Positions 25,900 through 38,400 of a stretch of 64,000 bases of DNA are shown piece by piece. The notes under the pieces were generated by a model. That model saw only the letters and a list, made by a program, of their open reading frames with translations, had not been told where the DNA came from and did not search any database. The position numbers and the translations under genes were made by a program. The stretch is taken from positions 3,720,001-3,784,000 of the forward strand of contig OZ176050.1 of the NCBI GenBank assembly GCA_964247055.1, read 5' to 3'. Source of the stretch: Paragordius varius. Lineage: Eukaryota > Nematomorpha. Position 1 is the first letter of the stretch; each line of letters begins with the position of its first letter.

Positions 25900-26511
25900 T
25901 TGTCATTAAACAGACTTGTTACCTGGATTTGTAAGGATTGTTGGATGATATTCCACTACTTTAAAATCCTATTTTAAATAAATTATGTACTTAATAATTA
26001 TAACTCATGTAAGAATTCAAAATAAAACAGTATAAATTTTTTATACACTCATAAACCCGATGACAAAAAATGCAAAAATAAAATACAATATTTTTGGTTT
26101 TATTTTGATATATAAGTATTTTTTACTGAATAAAATATGAATGTTAAGATTTTATTAGTGAGTCTAGGTAGAAAATAATTAAAAAAAATATTTTAATATA
26201 GTTTCATTAAATTTTTTTGTCTTTTAAATTTGATAAACGAAAAACGCCATCTTTAAAGCTGAAATTTTATAGAAACCCTAACTATATTATTTTAAGCTAT
26301 TTATATATTGAAAATATCTTCTAAAATGATAATAAACCATAATTCAAATTTTATCATTATTTTTTAAATTATCCCTAACCTTAATTTTCACTTTTTGCCC
26401 GATTTCGATTTTCTATCAATATTTAAAAAATAGGTTGTCAAAATAAAAAATTTTGCGGCAAATGAATACGCTGGTCATAAGCTATTTCATGTAAAAAAAT
26501 TTTTTTACAGA

Positions 26512-26512
<1 letters not shown>
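25900..26512 (+). repeat. half copy of a TIR repeat
   Basis: Related to the right half of 39002-40096. Shared blocks are 'ggattgttggatgatattcca' like, 'aaataaaacagta' and a terminal 'gcggcaaatgaatacgctgg' like end. It is immediately followed by a TA microsatellite. Confidence 0.65.
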
Positions 26513-26545
<33 letters not shown>

Positions 26546-26554
26546 TGTTATAAC

Positions 26555-27010
26555 ATCTCAACCGTTTATATCGTTTCCATCATGCTCAAAATAGTATGGC
26601 TTCAAAAAAATTAAATTTTTAGTATGCATTTTTTAAAAAATATATTTAGTTATCAAAATTTAGCATATATTTAAAATTATTGTACAATGTCGGAGTTTTG
26701 CGTTTATTTTAAGAGCACAGTCCATTTTGAAAGAGCTAAAAAATTTGGGACTTTCAGAGCCCACATCTAAAAATTTAAATTTTTTAAAAATATTGTGCTT
26801 TTTATATGTAGTTTATGTTATATTTTAGTAATATTTTTGAAATAAAGCATTTAGCATTCACCAAAAAATATATTTGAAAAAATTGCGCACCTTTTGCAAT
26901 TTTATGCGGAGCCCTCACAAAAGTGTAAATAACTTTGTTTGATAACTCGGAAAGGTTAAAACCAAAAGCACCATGATAATCCTAATATTTTTCTATCAGA
27001 ATATGTATAT
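26555..27010 (+). repeat. half copy of the 11.8-12.9 kb foldback element
   Basis: Starts at 'cgtttccatcatgc' and follows the right arm of the foldback through 'aaatttgggactttc', 'taatatttttgaaataaagc' and 'aggttaaaaccaaaagca'. The remaining sequence to 27925 shows no gene. Confidence 0.7.
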
Positions 27011-28024
27011 ATTTCATTAGGATTTTTTTTGTGGAAATGTGTAATACACCACACCGATGGTGTAAAAATAGGTAAAGTATGTTTTGTTTTGAACTGCGGT
27101 GAAAGAAAAACCATGTTGAAGAAAAGTTAAGTGATACAAAAAAATGTTTGGAGAATTAATATATTTTCAACATTTTTTATCCACAACTTATATTGCAGAA
27201 GATTCCTAAAGATCATAGCGAGGCATGAGAGGGCACTGCTAGATTATATGTTTAACGCAAAAATTTTATAGCCACATTTTGCTTAATATTTTTTCAACAT
27301 AATGAATGTATTTAGAGACTAATCCCGATGAATAGCTTAGAACGGGCTTAACTAAAATTGTGCAATTCATAAACGTGAAATTTATCCTTATTATTATAAT
27401 TACAAAATATTTTTAGCAATGATCGCTTTTTAGATATACTTTTTGTTAGGTCACAATAAGAAAATAAGACGCTATAGTCAAATAAAAATATGTAAGATTA
27501 GTAATAGCAATCCAGATAAGGTTCATTTGGTAAAACAGGAAAATATTATTACGATCGATTTATGCTGCCTGTTAATGACTCTTTAATGTACAAAAAACTG
27601 AGAGATCCTTATGAATATATTTTTATATAAATTAATTTAATGGCCACAAAATTACTCACGATCATATTCATTATTAAAGAATATTTTTTATTTTATGTAA
27701 ATTTTGAGAATAATAAATTTGTTTTCTGATTTATGCACTTTTGCTTTTTGATTTGAAAAAAATTAAATAAAAAACGTTTGAAATTAAAACATGCTTCGGA
27801 AAAAATGTTTTTAGTTTTTTTAAAATCTCTGGGGAAAATGTTTCGATTAAATTTGAAATATATATTCGCCTGTGGATATTTTTAACTGAGATAAACAATA
27901 AAAAACCATATTAGAATGCGACATATTTATTCAAATTATGATATGAAATGTGTGTATTTTACATAATAAATTTCTTTTGAATTTGGGAAGGCAGTTTTTT
28001 GGAACGTCTTTAGATAAACTGTAA

Positions 28025-28985
28025 TCAACCATGGCGTCTACCTCTTCCAGAATGTCCTTTTCTATGTCCACCAAAGTGACCGTTAGACCCTTGGTGACTA
28101 TTTCTTCCCGAACGGCCCTGGGAACGTTTTCCTCGGTTATGAGATCTTCCGATATTTTTTCCACCTCGCCGATTCCCTAAAAATAAATGATTGATTAAAG
28201 ATTTAGATCAGTGGTACTTAAACCGTGGTTCTATGAGAGCCTTATTATGGTTCTGAAATATGTTAGATGTAATAAAATAATAAAATATTTTTAAAAATCG
28301 GCAATTACAGTCTCTGTGACTAGTTTCAAATCCTAAAAAGGGGATTAATTTTCAAACTGATTATATGAGTGCGACATTGGATGCGTTAATATCGTTACAT
28401 AATATTTTATCTTATATTATTTAACGACTCTTACCATAAAATATAAAAAATGAGCCAGTATTTAAGCAAGAAAAAGGTCATTTTAATATTAAGCGCTCAC
28501 CACTAGAACGTGATCCTCTTCGGGAGCCTGCTCTACGTCCGCGCCCACCTCGACCCCCACTCTTGCGAAGACGTCGGAAAGAGTTTCCTCTCCGACTGTT
28601 TCGGGCACGACGGCCCCCTCTACCAACAGATCTGCCCCGGGCTCCATCTCTACCTCTATTGCGATTATTCAAATCTCGCTTGATTCGCGGTTCTGAAATG
28701 TTTTTGACTTGATCCTCATCAATGTTATCAATAGTATCGTCATCGCCATCAATATCAACATCCGCAGATCTCTTGACCAAAAAGGAATCATCTTCAAAGC
28801 CTTGTTCCAATCCTAAATCATCGTAATCAACTTCGAGATAATCGATTTCCAATTCGGCGCAGCTTACACACATGAAAAGGCACAACCCCTAGCGTATACC
28901 ATAATATCAGTTTTATAATTTACTTTTTTAAGTAAAAACAAAAAAATAAGAGTATTACCGCAATCAGAATGTAGCAAGATTTCAT
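28025..28985 (-). CDS. secreted Gly/Arg-rich preproprotein (paralogue 2)
   Basis: Three exons: 28985-28959, 28888-28501, 28176-28025, giving 188 residues. Signal peptide from MKSCYILIA (exon 1) into GLCLFMCVSCA (exon 2). A strongly acidic propeptide follows (DYLEVDYDDLG, DVDIDGDDDTIDN) with an internal KR at VKRSAD, then RIKR before DLNNRNRGRDG. The C-terminal part is very basic: repeated GRGG, RGRR, SRRG, then GRSGRNSHQGS and an end GRGRRHG. The acidic-pro plus cationic-mature layout resembles antimicrobial peptide precursors, but an RGG-like secreted matrix or egg protein is equally possible. It is a paralogue of 22978-24531: same exon plan, same RxKR-DLN site, same strand. AATAAA on the minus strand lies at 27931-27926, about 95 nt past the stop. 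Confidence 0.75.
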
Positions 28986-29409
28986 GGCTTGTAGTTATGA
29001 TGAAAGATTGAATTAAAAAAAATAAGTGAATATTGGTAAAATTCACGGCCTTTTTATACCTTTTTTGGTGACATTCTCGTTTTTTTTGAAGTTTAAAATA
29101 ATATCAAAACAAATTTTAAACACGGATCTTAATTATGCATCTCAATAATTAATTATCCTTGTTGTTACAATAGATATAATTATTTCCACACCTATCATAT
29201 AGCTTTTAAATTCATGACACGACCTTCTGGTCAATACATTTTTCATCTTCTTATTTGATAGTTCTTTTTTTATAATATTCATATAATTGATTTGTGTTCA
29301 TAATTATTTTAATTATATTATTTTTAATGTGTGTTTTGCATAAATTAACCAAACTGATCAACAACAAAATGACCATTTGAAAATATATTTATTATAAACA
29401 AGGTAAGGT

Positions 29410-29435
29410 CATACATACATACATCCATACATAAA
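29410..29435. repeat. short (CATA)n run
   Basis: Simple repeat in the 3' flank of the LRR gene. Confidence 0.8.
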
Positions 29436-29472
29436 ACCAAAAATAATGATAAATCATCAATTATGTTGTCTT

Positions 29473-32102
29473 TTATTTATTTCTCCTGGCCTCCAAAAAC
29501 TTTTCGATTTGTGCCACATCCTGTTCTCCCATAAACTCAGTGTAATCAAAATTTTCTTTGAAATACAATCCCCCCTTCTGTTCCGTAGAATAAGAAGCTT
29601 GCTGAGAAGCATAAGAGCTTGCTTCCTTAGTAGCACCACCTGAAGGATAAGCCGCTGAAGTTGATTTATCTGAAATGGATTTATTGGCATCTCTTGATGA
29701 AGACATTCTCCCGGTACTTGAATAACTGGTTGGATCTTTTGCTGACGATGAATACAGACTAGTATCAATCTCATAACATTCATCTTCCGTTGTGGTTAAA
29801 CTACCCTTTGACGCATTGGATGCTTTATGTTTTTGCTTGTTCTCTGATTCGAGTTGGGCCAGTTTCTTACGTCTTTTTACTATAATGATTACTATTATAA
29901 TGGTGACTAAAATGATAACAAGAACACAAGCTATGATGACATACATAATTTTTGATATGCCATTTCTATGTTCCTCTCTTTGCTGTTGGGATAAACTATT
30001 TGAGTTATTTTTAAACAGAGTAAATTCTATGGTTAGCGTTGTTTTCGCAGTTGATGATTTCTTAGCAACATTTTTACTATCATCCAAAATACAATTTCGT
30101 TCCAAAAATTTTAGGTGATACCGAGCGTTTTTATACGTGCAATAGATATTAACAAACATATTTTTCACTTGTTGTTTGGTAAATCCAGCTCGAAGCAAAA
30201 ATTCAGTGTAATTAGGATACTTCCATGTGTCAGTAACAGCATTGTAATAGTGTACGTAATATGTTTTAAAATGACACATACATTGCAACGGGTTTCCCGA
30301 GAAAGTTAAAAAATCGTAACCCCTAGTGAATGTCGCTTCAGGAACATTTTCTAGCCGATTAAGGTGAAGGTATAAGTGAGTTACACTTTTAGGGATATAT
30401 AAATCCTCCAAACTTTTAATTAAATTATTTTGCAATGATAATATTTGCAATTTGTCCAAGCCTTTAAACGCATCTGAGTGGATGTAATTTATGATATTAC
30501 CCTCTAAAAGAAGTTGTGTCAAGTTGGTGAAAGCTGTCAAATCATTTTCATAAATTTTGGCAATCATATTAAAGGTTACATTTAGGATATCTAGGACAGG
30601 AGATTGCGTTCGTAATGCACCCATGAGTGTTGTAATTTGATTAAAACTCACATCAATACGGGATAACTCAAAGTAATTTGGAATATCAAAAATTTCAAAA
30701 GTTTTTAGATTACAATTCACGAGTGATATATAGTACGGATGAAATGTTTGAAGGTTGAACGGACCATCCACACTCGACGTATCAGCTATAACTGTACCCT
30801 TCACATTGGATAAATCAATGTTTAGGAAAGTTACAGCCCCAAGTGTTTGAAAATTGATTTGTAGCAACGAGGACAAATAGGTGGTTATAGAGACATAATC
30901 CAAATTATTACAGTATAGCATTTGCGGTAATTTGCGGGCTGCATTCATTCTCTTTAAATTTTCCGGTCCAATCACCAATTTATCCTCATCCGCTAATGGG
31001 AAGTAGTGACAGTATTGGACCATTTCATCATACTGCATATTTTCTTGATGATTACATTTACAAGGATTCTCAGGCTGCCAAGCAATTAATTTTATGCTCC
31101 GTTTATTTTCTAAATCAATACATTCCATAGATTCACCATTAGCTGCTCTTAGTAGTGGCATACTACCACATCCACACTCTTTACTTTCCATAGTTTTTAT
31201 GACAAAATTTTTATTATCCTCGGGTATCATTTCACATGGAAAATTAAAACTTGTGGATCTTATAAATTTGAAACTTATGTCAAGGAATCTCATGTTGGAA
31301 AACATGGGCATATTCCCAAAATATTCTAATGGGTTATCCCCAACATACAATTGGATTAGATGGGAAGCCAGGCGTGGAGGAAATACTAGATACGATATAG
31401 ATTTTAGAAAATTCCGTTGCATATATAATATTTCCAAAGCCTCTAATTGATTGAAAATACCCACACCCAACTCCCCAATTTTATTATCGCTGAGATCCAA
31501 TATTTTAAGCCTGGGTAAACCATTGAAAGCCGTAAATGAAATGCTATCGATAACGTTGCTGCTTAAATTTAATTCCTCCAAATGACTCAGGTAGACGAAT
31601 GCATCATTTTTTACACGCGCAATAAGGTTACGTGAAAAATTTATACTTATTAGCGTTTGGCTCATGCTAACTAAGTTATTAGATACCATGCACATTTCAG
31701 GAGAGTACATTATCGTTAGAGTTTGTAACCGTGGTAATTGAGCGATTTCGCCATCTGCGAATATTCCACCGGGATTTATCAGCTTTAAATGAGTTAAAGC
31801 TGTGTCCTTGATATATTCAAGAGTGCATTCGAATGTTTTTACGCTATATTTTGGTTGTGTGTTATTCACACAAGGTGGGGGTGATTTGACCATCGAAGCA
31901 AAAGTACTAGGGACATTGTTGATTATGGTGACATTGTTTAAAGTTACACAAAATTTGGAAAATTGATTTGGCACACTAAAGTTTATTCCGTGAACATCGA
32001 AGAACGCTAAGGATTGAACTGCGACTGTAGTGCCATCGATGGAACCAAAAGATTTGTTAACATTCCATTTACCTGGACCGCATTCGACATCAAACTTGTT
32101 TC
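29473..32102 (-). CDS. leucine-rich-repeat type I membrane protein, 5' exon missing
   Basis: One long exon starts after an AG acceptor at 32104-32103 in phase 1 and runs to the stop at 29473, giving about 875 residues. It contains Asn-linked-type sites and two LRR blocks: a first with SMSQTLISINFSRNLIA, LEELNLSSNVI and LKILDLSDNKIGEL, then a Cys-rich cap (ECGCGSM, CKC), then a second (LTQLLLEGNIIN, LQILSLQNNLIKSL, THLYLHLNRLENVP) with a closing cap around GNPLQCMCHF. A single transmembrane span of about 25 residues (VIIACVLVIILVTIIIV) is followed by KRRKK and a Ser/Tyr-rich cytoplasmic tail of about 130 residues. There is no TIR or kinase domain. It is a cell-surface recognition or adhesion protein of unknown partner. 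The signal-peptide exon must lie right of 32104, but I could not find it. AATAAA on the minus strand is at 29393-29388. Confidence 0.85.
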
Positions 32103-32339
32103 CTGATGTTATAAATATAAAGATATCGCTTTATGTTTTTGGCTGGATGTTGAAAAAATGATATTTGCTAAAATATTGGGTGCAATTTATAAAATGAATA
32201 TATAAAAACTTCCTTAAATAATTATATCGATTTGTTCTAAATCAGGGGTAGTTTAACATGGGGCTCTCCGGAATGTGTTGCTTAATAAAATATAATCTAC
32301 ATAAATATTCTATTTATAAAATCTCTTCTATTTAAAATA

Positions 32340-33510
32340 ATTCGAGCGTAAACCTAGGGCTGTTATGCAGCCCGAGTCCTTCGGACTTCTTGAGGGTCGG
32401 GGGGGCGCTATTTGAAAAAAGCGACAACAAAATTGTGATCCATATATGTGAATTATTTCGAAACATTTAATAGTTAGATTCTCATTTCAAAACGGCGCTT
32501 CATAGAATTTTCAAAACCGTGCATTCATATTAATATATTTTTTACTGGTGTAAAGGCCCCAAATTGACTGCTAAAGGAAAAAACCGCTATACAATAATTT
32601 TTACCTTTTTATGGGTATTATTTAAAGCCTTTATTGAACTCGTATGCTCAATTTTTTGAAAATTAGCTCCAAACCGCGACTGTATGGCGTTTCAGTTTCA
32701 AAGCGGTAGACACTACCCATAGACCTATGTGGAAAAAACGCTGAAAAAAATTCTTTGCCTTTATAGGGCAAATATTTGGAATAATTTTTGGTACCATCGT
32801 GCCATGGGTTACTCGAAAAAATACTCCAGCACTAAATATCGTTATATGATGGAGTGTTTTTAGGGCATAAAGGGCCTAAGTAACGGCTAATTTTAAAAAA
32901 CTACACAACCTAAATTTTTGCCTTGTTACGGATAATATTTTACTATTGAACTCATATGCCTGATAGTTTTTCTGAAGTTTAGCCCCAAAGGCACGGTATT
33001 TCTATATGAGGTGGAAGTTTTTAGCGGGTATCTCCTTACCCAGCAGCCAATATAAAAGAAACTCACGACTAAAATTTTTGCCTTTTAACAGGGAGTACCT
33101 GGAATCCTCATTGAATTTTTTATTGTTTGATACCTTGGGTGAAAAATAGATCCAAAAATCTATTTTTGTGGACTTAGTTTTTTTAAATTACATTTTACGG
33201 AAGGGCGGGTAAAAAGAGGGCCTAAATTAATACGAGTTAACTATGTTCGGCGCAATCAAAAAAAATTTAAAAAAACATATTTTAAAATCAAATGTTCCAT
33301 CACGTTTCCGGAAAACTGTCGTAAAACGATTTTTGTGGACTATTTCCAAAAAAACCCGTTTCTTACACGGGGTGGGCCCGAACTGGGGGCCTAATTTAAA
33401 AAAAGGGGAAGCTATTGTCGGGGCATTGATTCTATTTTTTTGACATTTACATTTGAATGGGTCTACCGGTTTTTCAGAAGCAGATAAAGCCAGCATTTTC
33501 CACTAAATAT
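32340..33510 (+). repeat. dispersed GC-richer repeat, copy 2, with degenerate tandem units
   Basis: The part 33180-33510 is the inverted partner of 420-800. The part 32540-33160 is built from about four diverged units of roughly 150 bp, each with 'tttttgcctt' followed by 'ggata/gggta', then 'attgaactcatatgc' like text. It is non-coding and lies just upstream of the LRR gene's visible exon, probably in its first intron. Confidence 0.7.
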
Positions 33511-34611
33511 ATAGATTCGATTTAATATACTCAGATTCCTTCAAAAAGATTTTTAAATATTCTTTTCTCAATTCACTCCGATTTCTATCGCTTGAATTTC
33601 CAAAACTTCATTGGTTTATCGATAGAGAATTATAATTAATTTTTTAGGCCCTAAAATGGCCATATGCTAATTTTACCCTTTAAAATTTGAAGTATTAACG
33701 GTAGTTTAAGATATCAATAGTAGTTTATCATTAAAAAAATATTCGGTAACGGATTTTGGCAGTCGATACGGCCCAAATTTGTGTTAGTCACCTCTGTTCT
33801 AAATATAGATTTTCAACGATAGAATCCATTTTAAGGAAAATGATATTTGTATTGAAATATAAAGATTAAATTCTAAATCAACTAAAAACTCTAATATTAA
33901 GTTTATAAAAAATTATTCTAATAATTGGCACATAAAAGTTGTATAAATATTACTTATGTAGTTTTACCGTAAACCAGTTAAAATGGCTAAGAAAATTTGA
34001 TTAAATCATACAATAGCGACCGAAAAGAAAGATTATTTTATAGCGATACTGTGGAACTTCGTTGGCTTGTTATTATTAACACACCCAAATTAAAATTTTC
34101 TCCAATTATTTCCAAATAAATGAGTTTAAAAAGCTGTAAAACTATTATTAATTTAATTTGGGTTAGGTGCAGGGGCTATTTTAACAACGAGTCTAAGTTA
34201 TATCAAAATTATTATAGCTATTAAAAGCATAACGGTTAATATATTTAAATATTAATTTTATTTTTACATTACAATTACATAACATCGTTTGAATAGACTA
34301 ATCCGCAAACGGTAAAAATAATTAAGATTTTAAATTTACACACAATGAATCCTTTAAAAATCCTGTGTACCCTCTTTATACTTTTAAGATAAAATCACGG
34401 CTAAATACATCATCAGTATCATGATCCTAAAAATTATGAAATGTAATATTATTTTTATTGTCTTTTTAATGGATGTTGAGGTTTAAGTCACTTTTAACGG
34501 TTTTTTAAATAAAACTTGGGTCTTTGAAAAGTGGGAAGTGCATAATAAGTTATTTTAGTGGCGCTTTTTATTTCCAAAGGAAGGGTTTTACGAAGGTTGA
34601 TTAAATAAACA
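33511..34611. other. no gene seen
   Basis: AT-rich. One acceptor-preceded stretch at about 34413-34363 (minus) would read DHDTDDVFSRDFILKV and stop, and might be a last exon of the small secreted gene at 34612-34947, but the phases do not fit without a different donor. Confidence 0.35.
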
Positions 34612-34947
34612 CTAATCTTGCCTTTTCATACCTTGTTTTCCACTATGATCTCCATTTATTTCGACAGTTTTGCATTTTGCAACGGTGTTGGAGTTAGCCT
34701 GTGCCTGTGCCTGTCCCTGTATACTATTTGTCTTACCAATGTTTGCTGCTAAAGCTCTATTAGTTCTTTTTGTCGTTTCTAATTCGTTGGTTTCAAGCAT
34801 TTCATTTAGCTTCTTTAATTCTTCCAGATAATTTGGTATCTGAAAAATGTCTCCTCCATCTGTCACATTACCTTGGGTTGATTGGGTCAAAATTTTACCA
34901 AATAATATTGTTGTTAGGGCAATGATTACACATGTAAATTGATGCAT
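34612..34947 (-). CDS. small secreted protein, hypothetical
   Basis: ORF of 111 residues from ATG 34947. The first 24 residues look like a signal peptide (hydrophobic core VIIALTTILFG). The rest is polar, with an acidic helix-like stretch (YLEELKKLNEMLETNELE), a QAQAQAN run and one late cysteine pair-like KCK. Near the end, 'caag' followed by 'gtatga' is a good splice donor, so the true C-terminus may lie in another exon. I recognise no family. It sits between the LRR gene and the EGF/protease-like gene. Confidence 0.35.
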   Translation of the reverse strand: MHQFTCVIIALTTILFGKILTQSTQGNVTDGGDIFQIPNYLEELKKLNEMLETNELETTKRTNRALAANIGKTNSIQGQAQAQANSNTVAKCKTVEINGDHSGKQGMKRQD

Positions 34948-35125
34948 ACATTAGTATTAGAACGCGTATATCGGCACACAAGTTAAATTAAAATAATTTT
35001 AACGAAACTCATTATTAAACCATTATAAAAAATTAAATTACGGCATTTATAAAATCATAATATTAATAAACAGTTTAAATAATCAAAAGAATAGCATTAA
35101 AATATTTTTCAAATCTACATGATTG

Positions 35126-35416
35126 TTAAATTTTCATACTGCTATAAATAGGTATATATTTATTTATAAATAAAGATTGTACTATAGTACATTGCCATTT
35201 ATTATTAGATGAACATCGAAACGAACATTTTCTGTACCTTTCGGATTTCCCTGCCTGTGATATTATAAAATTTGTTGAGCGATGTTTTAGACAATGAATA
35301 TCAGACAAAATTTGATTACCATTCTGTTTTATGCCGCCTGTCTGGGTAATTATAAAATATTTTTCCTCTAACTCATAGGTAGTTTCATTATCACCTAAAT
35401 ATATTTGGAGTGACAT
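35126..35416 (-). CDS. possible FLYWCH-like zinc-finger fragment
   Basis: ORF of 96 residues. The spacing YFIITQTGG ... QILSDIHCLKHRS ... RYRKCSFRC ... WQCTIV recalls the FLYWCH fold (aromatic-TxxGG, then Cys/His and a YxxC block), which is common in DNA-binding or transposon-derived proteins. No neighbouring exon supports it and the resemblance is weak. It may be a relic or chance. Confidence 0.25.
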   Translation of the reverse strand: MSLQIYLGDNETTYELEEKYFIITQTGGIKQNGNQILSDIHCLKHRSTNFIISQAGKSERYRKCSFRCSSNNKWQCTIVQSLFINKYIPIYSSMKI

Positions 35417-35471
35417 TAAAAAGGGATTTTATGTCACTTCAAAATTTTACTAAATTATAAAAGTAGTTTGG

Positions 35472-38400
35472 ATGTGTTGTCTTTTTTTGATTGCATCATT
35501 TTTTATTCAGATAATCGCTTCGATAATTAAACATTTAATTAGAATGAAGAGTATTTTTTTAATATTTTAATGTTGTATTTTTATTATTTTATAACTTAAT
35601 ACTTTTCAACCATGTTGGTGTAAGAAAATGGAAATGATATAATTAAATTTATTTTTATAAAAATAATTTAATAATAATTTTAATTATTTTGACAAATTTG
35701 TATTGTCCATTTTTCGAATTCCTTACTAATAAAATATCCGATGCTGATTGACTTTTGTGATACCATATTATTGTTTTTAAATGGTAAAAATATTGTAATA
35801 AGAATAGCAGGAGAGAGTAATTTAAGGTTTGAAAACGATACTATTCTTATGGCTGAAAATGCAATCAATGGATTTAATTGAAGAGATTCGAAAGGATAAT
35901 TAGAGTTATGGTCTTATGCTTTACCCTAATTAATTAATATTAAGCACTGGATAAAAGCCTTGAATTGTTATATATGTGGTGAAAACAGAAATAGTCAATA
36001 AATTACCGTTTTTGGGTGCTAACGAGAATGGCTTTTCAACTCCTGACACCAAGAGGATGGGTTAAAGCGATGACCAAATAAATAAAACTCTGGAAAAACT
36101 GTAAGAGTTAAAAACCAAAAAAATCACTAAATTGTTTTGTTCTCCCGGGCACCACGTATGGTTGTGAGTTTTAATTACAGAAACAAATAAATGGCTATTG
36201 AAAGTGCTTATGGCGTAGGTTGCTATGATACATTTGGAAAGATAAAATTAATAATTCAAGTCTAACTACACAAATAAATTTTAAAACAATCTTGGAGATA
36301 ATCTATGAAAGAATGTTTAATTATTTTGGCCATGTCATGCCATCTAATTATTTAGAGAAAGAAATAATGTTTGGGAAGGTAGAAGGGCAAAGGAAAAGTT
36401 CACCGATGAAGTGGTTACACATATTAAAAGAGGAGGTTAAGATGACATTGAACGAGTTGAATACTGCGGTAAAGGATGTGGAAATCAATAGTGCAAGCTT
36501 TACCCAAAAAATCGTTTTTAAGAATAAAACAGCCATAACATTATAATAAGATTTGTAATAAACTGATATATTATTTCATTATAAATTTAACATTTAAATT
36601 ATATTTTTTGAAGAAATTGATATATAAAATTGATATAGACTTTGTAAGAACACAAGATTGTTCGGACCATGTTATAGAAGCGAATCGAGATGAGTATGGA
36701 TTTTGCCGTTGCAAGCCACTCTATTATGGGATAACTTGTGATAAAAGTAATTTTCATGCTTTTAGGAGATATTAAAAAAAATAAAAACCAAAGATTTTAC
36801 CCAAATTATCCCATTTGTTATGATTCATAATGGGTTTTTTTGGTGAAAATTTAACTATGTGCATAAATTGTGGGATGTTTTTTCTTATAATCATTGTGTT
36901 ACAATTATTTCTGCTAAATACAGTTTAATTTTTTTATTTTTTTTGAAAAAAATGCGCTTAAAACGCCATTGAATTCATGTTTGTATTAGGCACCGTATCA
37001 TCCGTATTTTTTGGTACATTTAGAGTTTGTTCAGATAAAATAAATTTGAAAAGAGGATGAACATTGTAACTTTTCACTTCATCAGCGAATGACTAAAAAA
37101 ATAAATGCTTGTCAAAAAAATTTTTTTTTCTGGCAAAAGATAAGAGAAATTATATCCGGATTGGTTTGATTCAAGTTATTTTACCTCGGATCCATATATT
37201 TTATGCAAATTTCATAGGCTAAAACCCATATATTCTTTATTGAGCACCTCCCTCTTTTATAAATTACAATATGGAAATATTTAGCCCCCAACTGTACTAT
37301 GACTAATCTTGTTTAATATGAAAAACCGTTTATCTTTTTAAGAATCATTTCATTTTAAATAATTTTTTTCATGTACATAGAAGCCGATTGTTCAATCATT
37401 GGTAGTGTTGGCACCATAAATGATTTTGGATTTTGCAAATGCCATTATGGATTCGGGGGAAAGGGCTGTTATAAAAGTAGGATTTAATATACATATTGCA
37501 GGCATTTAAACTGGTTAATAATATTTTTTTAACAATCTATAGCTATATCAGTTATATTAGTGTTCTAGCAAGTTAAAACATCTCAGAAGCCATTAATTTA
37601 ACATCAATGAATGAATAATTCTTATTTTTGATGCGTTTTTTATTAAAAATATACAATATGAGATAATATATATTTAATTATAAAATATTTATTAGATTTT
37701 ATGGGATAACAAGGTATCTTATTATTTTATACAGAATGTAGCTGTTTAAATTGCAGCAGTTTATCCAACGATTGTGATGTATTTGGGCGATGTATGTGCA
37801 CCAAAAATTATTTTGGAGAAATATGTCAATACCGTAAGTATTAATTGGAATTATTTAAATTCATCAATGATTGAATTTACAGTAAAAATTGAAATTATAC
37901 GGACCAAACGTATAAATATAAATAACAAATATGATTTTTCAAAAGACAACTATACTTTTTTAAAACTTCAATTTTTCCCATATAAATTATATATTTACAA
38001 TTGTAAAATATATATTTGATTGTATTGTGTACATTTCTATCTTATAATTTGCATTTGTTAACATCGGATAAATATTTTAAAATATAAGATTAAAAAAGTA
38101 TGGATGTCCTTAAAACGATTGTCTTTTGTCCGTATAATTTCATTTTTTGGTATATTCAAAACATAAATTTTCGATTACTACGAGCAATCTTTATCGTATT
38201 CTAAACTTGGTCTATTATATCAGATTTTTTTTAAATTTTATCAATTAATATGGATAAAACTATTTTACTAAATTTTTAATTAATTTTGGACATTGGTCTA
38301 TTAACGTATAATACATTACTCATAAAATAATATTATTATTTTTTAATATAACTCCTGATTTTTCTACCAAAACTAAAGTAATTTTACAAGGATAAATCAA

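Noticed and set aside
31094-31450. Plus-strand ORF of 118 residues
   Set aside because: It is antisense to the well-supported LRR exon and has no features of its own.
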